From: Micromonospora sp. NBC_00421
Lineage (GTDB): Bacteria > Actinomycetota > Actinomycetes > Mycobacteriales > Micromonosporaceae
Assembly: GCF_036017915.1 (NCBI RefSeq)
Contig: NZ_CP107929.1
Coordinates: 5,274,001 to 5,338,000 of the forward strand
Length of the DNA stretch: 64,000 nt
Direction of reading: 5' to 3'
Position numbers and translations under genes: made by a program. The notes under the pieces were generated by a model. It did not search any database. It saw only the letters and a program-made list of their open reading frames with translations, and had not been told where the DNA came from. Within the stretch, counting starts at the first letter, position 1. Every line of letters starts with the position of its first letter. Shown here piece after piece: positions 1-6,853 of the stretch.

Positions 1-27
1 CGCGAGTTCGTCGGGCCGGCCGGTCAT
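1..27 (-). CDS. Start of next gene, probable TadA/CpaF-type ATPase (cut by window edge)
   Basis: Only the first nine codons (MTGRPDELA) lie in the window. The ATG at 25-27 overlaps the TGA of ssd in an ATGA arrangement, so the two are translationally coupled. In actinobacteria the gene after ssd is normally the secretion ATPase of the Tad/Flp pilus locus. The identity is inferred from that order, not from these residues. Confidence 0.45.
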
Positions 28-1127
28 GCCGCACCCGGCACGGGGAGCCCGGTCAGCTCGGTGACGAGCCGACGGCAGAGCGCGGCGAGCGGTCCACGGC
101 CGGCGGCGGTCGGCGCCTCGCCGCGTTCCAGCCCGCGGCACAGCGCCGGTTCGGGGCGCAGCGTCCCGGCGAGCGGGAGCCCCAGGGCCCGAGCCACCTC
201 GGTCGCTTTCAACCGGCCGGGGGCGGGGCCCCGGACGATCGCCCCCAGGGCGGCACAGTGCGGGGCGGCGGCGGCGACCACCCGGGCCGCCGCCGCGGTG
301 GCCCGCAGCTCGGCCGGCACCACCACGTATGCCTGGTCGGCGGCCTGCAACGCGATCACGGCGGCATCGTCGAGTTGGCGTGGCAGGTCGACCACCACGA
401 AGTCCCGGCCACGCCGCGCGGCGTCCAGCGTGGCGGCCATGGCCTGTGCGGGCAGGGCCAGCGGCTCGCCCCGGTCCCAGGAGAGGACGACCAGGTCGCC
501 CCGGTTCGGCAGGGCGCGGACCAGGCTCGGCGCGTCGACCCGGCCGTCGGCGTCGGTGAGCGAGGGCCACCGCAGCCCGTCCAGCTCCTCCCAGCCGAGC
601 ACCAGGTCGAGCCCACCGCCGAGCGGGTCCGCGTCGACCAGCAGGGTCCGCAGGTGGGCGCGGGCGGCGGTGACCGCCAGGCCACCGGCGAGGACGCTCG
701 CACCGGCACCACCCCTACCCCCGAGCACCGCGACCGTACGGGCGGGCCCGGCCGAGTCGCCGCCCGGCACGCACTCGGTGAACCGGTCCACCAGCCACGG
801 TTCGGCGGCCGGCAGGACGGCGACGTGTTCGGCACCGATCAGCTCGGCGATCTCCCAGCCCGGGTCGAGCTCGCCCGAGCGCCCGACCAGCACCGTCCGT
901 GGCCGTCGGGGCAGTCGGGCCCGCAGGCAGGCCTGCGCCTGGTCGCTGCCGACCAGGACCAGCGGGCTGGGAACCCAACGGGACCGGGCGGCAGCCGGGT
1001 CGGCGGCCACCTCCACCTCGCTGCCGCCCGCTGCGGCGAGCCGCAGGAGTTCGTCGAGGAGGTCACCGTCGGCGGTGACGAGCAACGGAAGTCGTCGGTG
1101 CGGTGAGAGGGAGGTACGGGGTGGCAT
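24..1127 (-). CDS. ssd: Septum-site-determining / CpaE-like MinD-family protein Ssd
   Basis: 367 aa if started at the ATG that gives MPPRTSLSPHRR. A longer in-frame reading upstream is low-complexity and runs through DNA without coding character. Residues 1-130 form a receiver-like N-terminal part and 131-367 a MinD/ParA-type ATPase domain. The deviant Walker A segment at about 136-144 reads GGRGGAGAS: the signature lysine is Arg and the P-loop lysine is Ala. The family (M. tuberculosis Rv3660c) affects septation and sits at the head of the Tad/Flp pilus genes, as here. The missing lysines suggest weak or absent ATP hydrolysis. The family call is good; the biochemical state is inferred. Confidence 0.85.
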   Translation of the reverse strand: MPPRTSLSPHRRLPLLVTADGDLLDELLRLAAAGGSEVEVAADPAAARSRWVPSPLVLVGSDQAQACLRARLPRRPRTVLVGRSGELDPGWEIAELIGAEHVAVLPAAEPWLVDRFTECVPGGDSAGPARTVAVLGGRGGAGASVLAGGLAVTAARAHLRTLLVDADPLGGGLDLVLGWEELDGLRWPSLTDADGRVDAPSLVRALPNRGDLVVLSWDRGEPLALPAQAMAATLDAARRGRDFVVVDLPRQLDDAAVIALQAADQAYVVVPAELRATAAAARVVAAAAPHCAALGAIVRGPAPGRLKATEVARALGLPLAGTLRPEPALCRGLERGEAPTAAGRGPLAALCRRLVTELTGLPVPGAA

Positions 1128-1205
1128 CACGGCCTCCAGCGGTCGGGGGTGCTGGGACAGACCCTGCGCCGGGTGACCCGGTTCGCGACGCCCGAAGCCG
1201 CTCGC

Positions 1206-1236
1206 CTGTGGACAACCCGGCGGGCTGTGGACAACC
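1206..1236. promoter_or_regulatory. Two perfect DnaA boxes upstream of ssd
   Basis: CTGTGGACAACC occurs at 1206-1217 and again at 1225-1236, a direct repeat with a 19-bp period. Each copy contains TGTGGACAA, the reverse complement of the high-GC actinobacterial DnaA box TTGTCCACA. They lie about 80-110 bp upstream of the ssd start, in the gap between divergent genes. Confidence 0.6.
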
Positions 1237-1308
1237 TCCGTTGCGGCCGGTGATCTGCTATGCAGGTGGGGAACGCGAAAAAAAGCCGTGTTATCTCCAG
1301 CCGGCTCA

Positions 1309-1339
1309 TTGACGACATACCGCGTCGTACGTCGATAAT
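1309..1339 (+). promoter_or_regulatory. Possible sigma-70-type promoter for the VHL-domain gene
   Basis: TTGACG at 1309-1314 and GATAAT at 1334-1339 are separated by 19 bp in a locally AT-rich stretch, 54 bp before the ATG of the next gene. The spacer is longer than ideal, so this is tentative. Confidence 0.35.
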
Positions 1340-1392
1340 CGTGACCGCACGCCACCGCGAAGGTGGCATCCGCCGCTCTCGGAAACGGGGCC

Positions 1393-2250
1393 ATGGCCGA
1401 CTCACCCGACGAAACACCCCCCACCCTGCGCATCGGTGGCTGGCTACCCGAGGCCCGGCACCACCAGGCGCTGCCGCCGTACCTCGTTCCCCCGGCGGGC
1501 CGGCACCTGATCGACGTCCCCCCGCCCGGGTCAGCGACCACCCCCCTGCCGTCGCCCGTCCACACCGTCGAATCCGACGGCATCGGCCGGACCCTGCTGC
1601 TGGCCGGGGTGGCCTGTGGTCTGGTCACCGGTCTCGTCTTCGCACTGTCGCCGCTGTGGTCCGGGCCGGAGCGCCGGGGCGCCGCCCTCCCGGTGACGCC
1701 GTCGGGGGTCGTGGGCGGGCCGAACCTCGCCGCCGCGGAGAGCCCCACGCCGATCGACGACTACTCGCCCGCGCCTGTCTCGCTCGCCACCCGCGCCGTC
1801 TCCCCGGCACCTGTCGCGCCGCCAGCGCAGGCACCGGCCCGTCCGCCGAGCCGACCCGGCGCCGGTACGACCCCCCGCCCCACCACGACCACCACCCCGC
1901 CCCGGCCGGCCCCGACCACCACCCCGCCCCGGCCCACGCCGAAGCCGCCGGCGAACCAGCCCGGACCGGGCGAGTTGACGGCGCTGCCGGCGTCCCAGGA
2001 ACGGTCGCTGCGGTCCAGCGCGAACGGACCCTCGACGTACGTCGAATTCGTCAACGCCCGCAACTCGCGGGTCATCGTCTACTGGCTCGACTACCACGGC
2101 CAGCGGCGGCAGTACAAGGTGCTCGACGCCGGCCGGTCCTACCGACAGCAGACGTACCTGGGCCACCCCTGGGTGGTCACCGACGACCGCGGCCGGGGGC
2201 TGGCCTGCTTCCTGCCCGCCCGGACCACGATGCGGGCCGTGGTGCGGTAA
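1393..2250 (+). CDS. Membrane-anchored protein with C-terminal von Hippel-Lindau (VHL) beta domain
   Basis: 285 aa, started at the ATG giving MADSPDETPP; an upstream in-frame start adds only ten unlikely residues. Residues 1-65 are cytoplasmic and proline-rich, 66-87 form one transmembrane helix, and about 100-200 is a Pro/Thr-rich extracellular stalk with TTTTTPPRPAP-like runs. Residues 203-285 match the beta domain of VHL without gaps from human N78 to W117: W231, Y241, H258 and W260 fall on human W88, Y98, H115 and W117, and T254 on S111. In eukaryotes those residues bind hydroxyproline in HIF. A single-pass protein would display the domain outside the cell, so its ligand is probably an extracellular or wall-associated protein. 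Function in bacteria is not known to me. Confidence 0.8.
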   Translation: MADSPDETPPTLRIGGWLPEARHHQALPPYLVPPAGRHLIDVPPPGSATTPLPSPVHTVESDGIGRTLLLAGVACGLVTGLVFALSPLWSGPERRGAALPVTPSGVVGGPNLAAAESPTPIDDYSPAPVSLATRAVSPAPVAPPAQAPARPPSRPGAGTTPRPTTTTTPPRPAPTTTPPRPTPKPPANQPGPGELTALPASQERSLRSSANGPSTYVEFVNARNSRVIVYWLDYHGQRRQYKVLDAGRSYRQQTYLGHPWVVTDDRGRGLACFLPARTTMRAVVR

Positions 2251-2336
2251 CCGGCCCAGCGGTGGATGCCGGCCCCCGTGGTCGGCGGACGGATTTCCGT
2301 CCGGGCCGGTTCCACCGGGCAGGTACGATCCCCGCC

Positions 2337-3206
2337 ATGCACCCGACCGGCCGACAGCCGACGAGGCTCCTTCCCGGTGCGGGGAAGCCCTTCCTGAAGT
2401 GGGCCGGCGGGAAAACGCGGTACGCCTCGACCCTGGTGTCCGCCGCGCCCGAATTCACCGGCACCTATCGCGAGCCCTTCCTCGGCAGCGGCGCGGTCTT
2501 CTTCGAACTGAATCCGGCCAAGGCCGTGCTGAGCGACGCCAACGAAGAGCTGGTCACCTGTTTCCGACAGGTCGCGAAAGACGCGGAAGCCGTGATGAAG
2601 CGGCTCGACGAGCACCCCAACACCCGCGAACACTTCGCAGAGATACGGCGGCAGGACCCGGCAGAGCTCTCCGACGTCGAGCGGGCCGCCCGGGTGATCT
2701 ACCTGAACAAGACCTCGTTCCGGGGGCTGTGGCGGGTCAACCGGAAGGGCCAGTTCAACGCGCCCTACGGCGCATACGACCGCCCCTACTACAATCGACG
2801 GACACTCCTCGAAGCCGCGAAGCTCCTCGACGGCACGGAGATCAGGGTCGCCGACTTCGCAGAACAGCTCGACGAGGCCTCCGAAGGCGACTGGGTCTAC
2901 CTCGACCCGCCCTATGTGCCGCTCGGCGGTTGGGCGGACTTCCAGCGCTACACCCCCGGGCAGTTCGGCCGGGACGATCACGTCCGGCTCTGCGCGGCGA
3001 TGAAACGGGCGAGCGGTCGCGGCGCCCTGGTGACCCTGAGCAACAGCGACACCCCGTTCGTACGGCAACTGTTCGCCGACGACTTCCACATCGCCAGGAT
3101 GGCGACCCGTCGGGACATCAACCTCCAGTCGGACAAGCGGGGAAGCTGGGACCTGGTGGTCACGAACTACGAACTACCCGACGCGGCCCGGCAACTCACC
3201 GTCTGA
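2337..3206 (+). CDS. Solitary D12-class DNA adenine N6-methyltransferase (Dam-like)
   Basis: 289 aa from the ATG giving MHPTGRQPTR. The AdoMet motif PFLKWAGGK lies near residues 18-26 and EPFLGSGAVFF follows near 45. Catalytic motif IV is DPPY at 190-193 and matches MT-D12 (Dam, DpnM, T4 Dam), which methylate adenine, often in GATC. No endonuclease or specificity subunit is adjacent, so it looks like an orphan regulatory or defensive methylase. TACGAT (2324-2329) ends 7 nt before the ATG and there is no Shine-Dalgarno, indicating leaderless translation. Target sequence cannot be read from the protein. Confidence 0.88.
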   Translation: MHPTGRQPTRLLPGAGKPFLKWAGGKTRYASTLVSAAPEFTGTYREPFLGSGAVFFELNPAKAVLSDANEELVTCFRQVAKDAEAVMKRLDEHPNTREHFAEIRRQDPAELSDVERAARVIYLNKTSFRGLWRVNRKGQFNAPYGAYDRPYYNRRTLLEAAKLLDGTEIRVADFAEQLDEASEGDWVYLDPPYVPLGGWADFQRYTPGQFGRDDHVRLCAAMKRASGRGALVTLSNSDTPFVRQLFADDFHIARMATRRDINLQSDKRGSWDLVVTNYELPDAARQLTV

Positions 3207-3360
3207 CCGCCAGCTTGCCGCGGACAGCACCGCCGGCACCCGTGAGGATCACCCGAACACCCTTGGCAGCACCCACGGGCGTTGAATCCCGTCGCTGGCG
3301 GCAGATCCCTGCGCGGGGCACGGGATCGCGTCTTCGAGAACGTGGATAGGATCCGGTTCC

Positions 3361-4680
3361 GTGGACTCCAGGGCCGACCGGGCGTCGGCCACCTTGCCGC
3401 ACTCGGGTAGCAGCACGGCACCGGGCCTGACCTTCCTCGTCCTGCTGACGGCGATGTCGGTGCTTCCGGTGAACGTCTACCTGCCGGCCCTGCCCGACAT
3501 CGCCCATGCCTTCGGGGCGAGTTTCGCCCTGGTCAACCTCTCAGTCGCGGGTTACGCCATCGCCACAGCCCTCACGGAGGTGGTCGCCGGTGCCGTATCC
3601 GATCGCTACGGACGCCGACCGGTGGTGCTGGTGTCGGTCTCGATCTTCGTCGTCGCGTCCCTCGGGTGCGCGCTGGCCCCCACCGTGCAGTTCTTCCTGG
3701 TCTGCCGCATGTTCCAGGCGGCAATCGCCGCATGTTTCTCCGTGGCCATGGTCGTCATCAAGGAGACGACGAGCGGACACGAGGCGGTCAGGAAGATCGG
3801 CTTCGCGGGCATGGGATGGGCGCTCGCCCCCATGTTCGGCCCCACCCTCGGCGGGATCGTGAACGAACTCCTCGGCTGGCAGGCGATCTTCGTCATCCTC
3901 GCCGCCCTGGGTGGAGTCGTTCTCGTCGTGGCGATGCGGCAGCTCGGCGAGACGTCCCACAGCTCCGGTAGTCCGGCGGGCAGCCTGCTCGCGTCGTACC
4001 AGCGGGTCGCGGGTTCGCCCCGGTTCTGGGCGTACACCCTGTGCATGGCCTGCGCGACGGGGACGCTCTACGTCTTCCTGGGCGGGGCGCCCATCGTCAT
4101 GACCGAGCGCCTCGGTGGGTCGAGCGCGACACTGGGCCTCGCCATGGCCGTGGTGCCCGGCGGTTTCGTGCTGGGCAGCTACCTGACGGGGATCGTCGCC
4201 TCCCGGTTCTTCAGGAGCCACATCCTCGTGGCGGCGCGTGTGCTGACCTTGGTGGGCTTGTCGGCCGGTCTCCTCTTCGCGACGCTGCGGGACCTCCACC
4301 CCGTCGCGTTCTTCGCCGTCTGCGTCTTCGTGGGAGTCGGCAACGGCCTGACCACCCCGGTCGTCAATCTGGGGGTGATGTCCGACCACCCACGCCTGGC
4401 CGGAACCGCGACGGGCCTGTCCGCCGCGACGGCCATCGGAGGCGGCGCGCTGATCTCCTCCGTCGCGGGCGTCGCCCTGGGCACGACCGGCTCACCCCGG
4501 ACGCTGCTGACCCTGTTGCTGGCCCCGGCATCGCTCGCTCTGGTGGCGGCGCTCGGCGCGGCAGCAGCCGACCGGCGTACCGCACCCACCCGGTCGACAC
4601 GAGCGGCCGAGGCACAAAGGGACGACCCCCGTCGGGGGGATGACGGGGGTCGTCGGAGGGTTCGGCTCCGGGGGGGTTGA
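3361..4680 (+). CDS. Bcr/CflA-family multidrug efflux MFS transporter
   Basis: 439 aa from a GTG. Twelve predicted hydrophobic segments; motif A between helices 2 and 3 reads GAVSDRYGRRPVVL, and helix 1 carries the NVYLPALPDIA string typical of Bcr/CflA/EmrD drug:proton antiporters. TAGGAT at 3347-3352 ends 8 nt upstream of the GTG with no Shine-Dalgarno (leaderless). The last 35 or so codons are charged, read through a strong hairpin and end inside a second one, so the family-conserved protein probably ends near residue 400 and the tail is an extension into the terminator. The substrate is unknown. Confidence 0.85.
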   Translation: MDSRADRASATLPHSGSSTAPGLTFLVLLTAMSVLPVNVYLPALPDIAHAFGASFALVNLSVAGYAIATALTEVVAGAVSDRYGRRPVVLVSVSIFVVASLGCALAPTVQFFLVCRMFQAAIAACFSVAMVVIKETTSGHEAVRKIGFAGMGWALAPMFGPTLGGIVNELLGWQAIFVILAALGGVVLVVAMRQLGETSHSSGSPAGSLLASYQRVAGSPRFWAYTLCMACATGTLYVFLGGAPIVMTERLGGSSATLGLAMAVVPGGFVLGSYLTGIVASRFFRSHILVAARVLTLVGLSAGLLFATLRDLHPVAFFAVCVFVGVGNGLTTPVVNLGVMSDHPRLAGTATGLSAATAIGGGALISSVAGVALGTTGSPRTLLTLLLAPASLALVAALGAAAADRRTAPTRSTRAAEAQRDDPRRGDDGGRRRVRLRGG

Positions 4681-4718
4681 GCCGAACCGGCCCGGCGGTC
4701 ACGGGGGGTGCGACCGCC
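4621..4718 (+). terminator. Three tandem hairpins with G-run loops after the MFS gene
   Basis: Hairpin 1: 13-bp perfect arms 4621-4633/4642-4654, loop GGGGGGAT. Hairpin 2: 9-bp arms 4659-4667/4680-4688, loop with G7. Hairpin 3: 7-bp arms 4694-4700/4712-4718, loop with G6. Hairpin 1 lies within the coding sequence and hairpin 2 overlaps the stop codon. No T tract follows, so termination would be of the actinomycete U-less type. Confidence 0.6.
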
Positions 4719-4946
4719 GAGGGTCTGTCAGCTTTCCGGGACGTGAATGGTCGTCGTGCGGTCAAGTCTGCCCGAGCGGAGTGTTCACGTCGAGTGTTGT
4801 CGACCCCACTCCCTGCGAAATTATGACCGCAGCGTGTGACTGCGCTCACGTTGAGCATTCGTCGTGGACGTGCTTCCGCAGGTCGCATGGGGTGTGGACC
4901 CCGGGGCACCCGCCGACCCTAGACCATCGGGCTAGACTTGCGCGCC

Positions 4947-5750
4947 GTGGGCCGAAGTGCCGCTTTTTTCGATCTGGACAAGACCGTCATCGCCAAGTCG
5001 AGCGCCTTGGCATTCGGTCGGCCGTTCTACCGGGACGGGCTGATCACCCGACGGGATGTCGTGAAGTCGGCGTACGCGCAGCTGATGTTCCGGCTGGGCG
5101 GCACCGACGAGCAGACCATGGCCAGGACCAGGGATTATCTCGCCGCCCTCTGCAAGGGCTGGCAGGTGGAACAGGTCCGCCAGATCGTCGCGGAGACGCT
5201 CCACGAGCTGATCAACCCCTACGTGTACGCCGAAGCCGCCGTGCTGATCGCCGAGCACCAGGCGGCCGGGCGGGACGTCGTGCTGGTCTCCGCCTCCGGT
5301 GAGGAGATGGTCCGCCCGATCGGCGTGCTGCTCGGGGTGACCGACGTGATCGCCACCCGGATGAGCGTGCAGGACGGCCGCTACAGCGGCGAGGTGGAGT
5401 TCTACGCGGCCGGTCCGAGCAAGGTCGAGGCGGTCAACGAGCTGGCCGCCGCCCGGGGCTACGACCTGGCCGACTCGTACGCCTACTCCGACTCGTACAG
5501 TGATCGGCCGTTGTTGGAGTGCGTGGGCCACCCGAGCGTGGTCAACCCGGACCGGACGCTGCGCCGGCTCGCGGTGGAGAACGCGTGGCCGGTGCTGGAG
5601 TTCCGGCATCCGATCCCGCTGGGCCGGCGGCTGCGGGAGCGCCCGGCCGTCCCGGTGGCCGCGGCGGCGCTCGGGGTCGGGGTCGGGGTGGCGATCGGCA
5701 TCGCCTGGTACGGCAGGCACCGCCGGACCCGCGCCACCCAGGTCGCCTGA
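4947..5750 (+). CDS. HAD-IB family (SerB-like) phosphatase with C-terminal membrane helix
   Basis: 267 aa from GTG 4947; a TTG three codons upstream overlaps the promoter. HAD motif I is FFDLDKT (nucleophile D9, acid/base D11), motif II is VLVSASGEE, the motif III lysine is in GPSKVEAV, and motif IV lies in AYSDSYSDRPLL. A helix at about 230-250 (VAAAALGVGVGVAIGIAW) anchors the C-terminus. The family is homologous to Rv3661, which is next to ssd in mycobacteria. The small-molecule phosphate substrate is not predictable; phosphoserine-like or lysophospholipid phosphate activity are known in the family. TAGACT (4933-4938) ends 8 nt before the start: leaderless. Confidence 0.82.
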   Translation: MGRSAAFFDLDKTVIAKSSALAFGRPFYRDGLITRRDVVKSAYAQLMFRLGGTDEQTMARTRDYLAALCKGWQVEQVRQIVAETLHELINPYVYAEAAVLIAEHQAAGRDVVLVSASGEEMVRPIGVLLGVTDVIATRMSVQDGRYSGEVEFYAAGPSKVEAVNELAAARGYDLADSYAYSDSYSDRPLLECVGHPSVVNPDRTLRRLAVENAWPVLEFRHPIPLGRRLRERPAVPVAAAALGVGVGVAIGIAWYGRHRRTRATQVA

Positions 5751-5895
5751 CCGACCCACCGCCGCCCTCTCCCCCGCACCTCACCTGCCTCACCCCACCT
5801 GCCCCCGGACGCCGCCGGGGCCCGAGGTGAGCCCCGGCAGCCGCACGGGTCGGCACCCCCACGGACCAGGGCAGGAATCCGGCAGAACCCCGTGA

Positions 5896-5949
5896 TTGAG
5901 CGTTCGCTCAAATACGCCTATGCTGCGTTTTGAGCAAGTGCTCAAAACG
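5896..5949 (+). promoter_or_regulatory. Promoter with two TetR-type operators
   Basis: Operator 1 (5896-5911) is TTGAGCG-TT-CGCTCAA. Operator 2 (5926-5949) is an 11-bp inverted repeat CGTTTTGAGCA-AG-TGCTCAAAACG. Both share the core TTGAGC-N4-GCTCAA. A good sigma-70 promoter lies between: -35 TTGAGC (5896-5901, inside operator 1), 17-bp spacer, -10 TATGCT (5919-5924). Operator 2 covers the expected transcription start. The TetR gene ending this operon is the obvious ligand, so autorepression is likely. Confidence 0.8.
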
Positions 5950-5959
5950 AGGAGGCAGC

Positions 5960-6853
5960 ATGACCGAGCAGGAACCACCGCCCCGACGGAACGCCGCCAA
6001 CTGGGTGCTCGCCGGGCTGGTCGCCGCCTTCGGACTGGTGGTCTTCGTCGCCACGGTGCGCGCGGGACGAGCCGACAGCGCCCTGCTCTTCGTCGCGCTC
6101 CCGACCACCCTCGCCGCCGCCCTCACCCTGCTGCCCGGCCGCACCGCGCACGGCCGGGTCTTCGTGCTCACCACGATCGCCCTGCTGCTGGCGGCGGTGG
6201 CGCTGCACGAGGGGGCGATCTGCGTCGTCCTCGCCGCTCCCCTGGTCTACGCGGTGTCCCACGGGGCCACCGCCCTGATCCGCGCGCTGCGCGACACCTC
6301 CCGCTCGTACGCCGTCCTCGCGGTGCCGCTGCTGCTCCTGCCGGGGCTGGAGGGCAGCGGGATCGCCCCACGGGTGGCACCCGACCAGTCAGTCGAGGTG
6401 GTACGGGTGGTGGCGCTCCCGGCCGACCAGGTGGCCGCCCGGCTCGCCGACGGTCCGCGTCCCGCGCCGGCCCGCTCGGTGCCGCTGCGGCTGCTCGGCG
6501 TGCCCACGCCCGGCCAGGTGAGCGGGGACGGGCTCGACCCGGGTAACAGGTGGATGTTCGGTTACCACGGCAGCGCGCACGGCCCCGGCGGCCACCTGCT
6601 CGCCGAGGTGGAGACGGTCGCGCCGCAGCGGGTGGCGTTCCGGTTCGTCGAGGACAGCTCGATCACCGCGCGCTGGTTCCGGTGGCGGCACGCCGAGCTG
6701 AGCTGGCGGACCCTCGACGAGCGGCACACCGAGGTCCGGGTCCGGGTGGACTACACCCGGGGGCTCGACCCCTCCTGGTACTTCGGGCCGGTGCAGCAGG
6801 TCCTGCTCGGTGCGGGGGTGGGGCACCTGCTGGACATGATGACGCTGCGATGA
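5960..6853 (+). CDS. SRPBCC-like protein with N-terminal membrane helices
   Basis: 297 aa from the ATG preceded by GAGGAG. About four hydrophobic segments fill residues 13-150 (for example NWVLAGLVAAFGLVVFVATV). The C-terminal half, about 160-297, resembles a START/polyketide-cyclase-type SRPBCC fold, seen in RVAFRFVEDSSITARWFRW and the terminal helix before MMTLR. It is first in the operon and its stop overlaps the next start (ATGA). Hydrophobic ligand binding is the family theme; the ligand here is unknown. Confidence 0.6.
   Translation: MTEQEPPPRRNAANWVLAGLVAAFGLVVFVATVRAGRADSALLFVALPTTLAAALTLLPGRTAHGRVFVLTTIALLLAAVALHEGAICVVLAAPLVYAVSHGATALIRALRDTSRSYAVLAVPLLLLPGLEGSGIAPRVAPDQSVEVVRVVALPADQVAARLADGPRPAPARSVPLRLLGVPTPGQVSGDGLDPGNRWMFGYHGSAHGPGGHLLAEVETVAPQRVAFRFVEDSSITARWFRWRHAELSWRTLDERHTEVRVRVDYTRGLDPSWYFGPVQQVLLGAGVGHLLDMMTLR

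Noticed and set aside
1260..2336. N-terminal extension of the adenine methylase to 648 aa
   Set aside because: The extension is the VHL gene read in another frame; family homology and a -10 box support the start at 2337.
6550..6849. Extended start of the methyltransferase-like fusion
   Set aside because: The extra 100 codons overlap the SRPBCC gene out of frame; ATG 6850 gives an ATGA junction and a proper first membrane helix.
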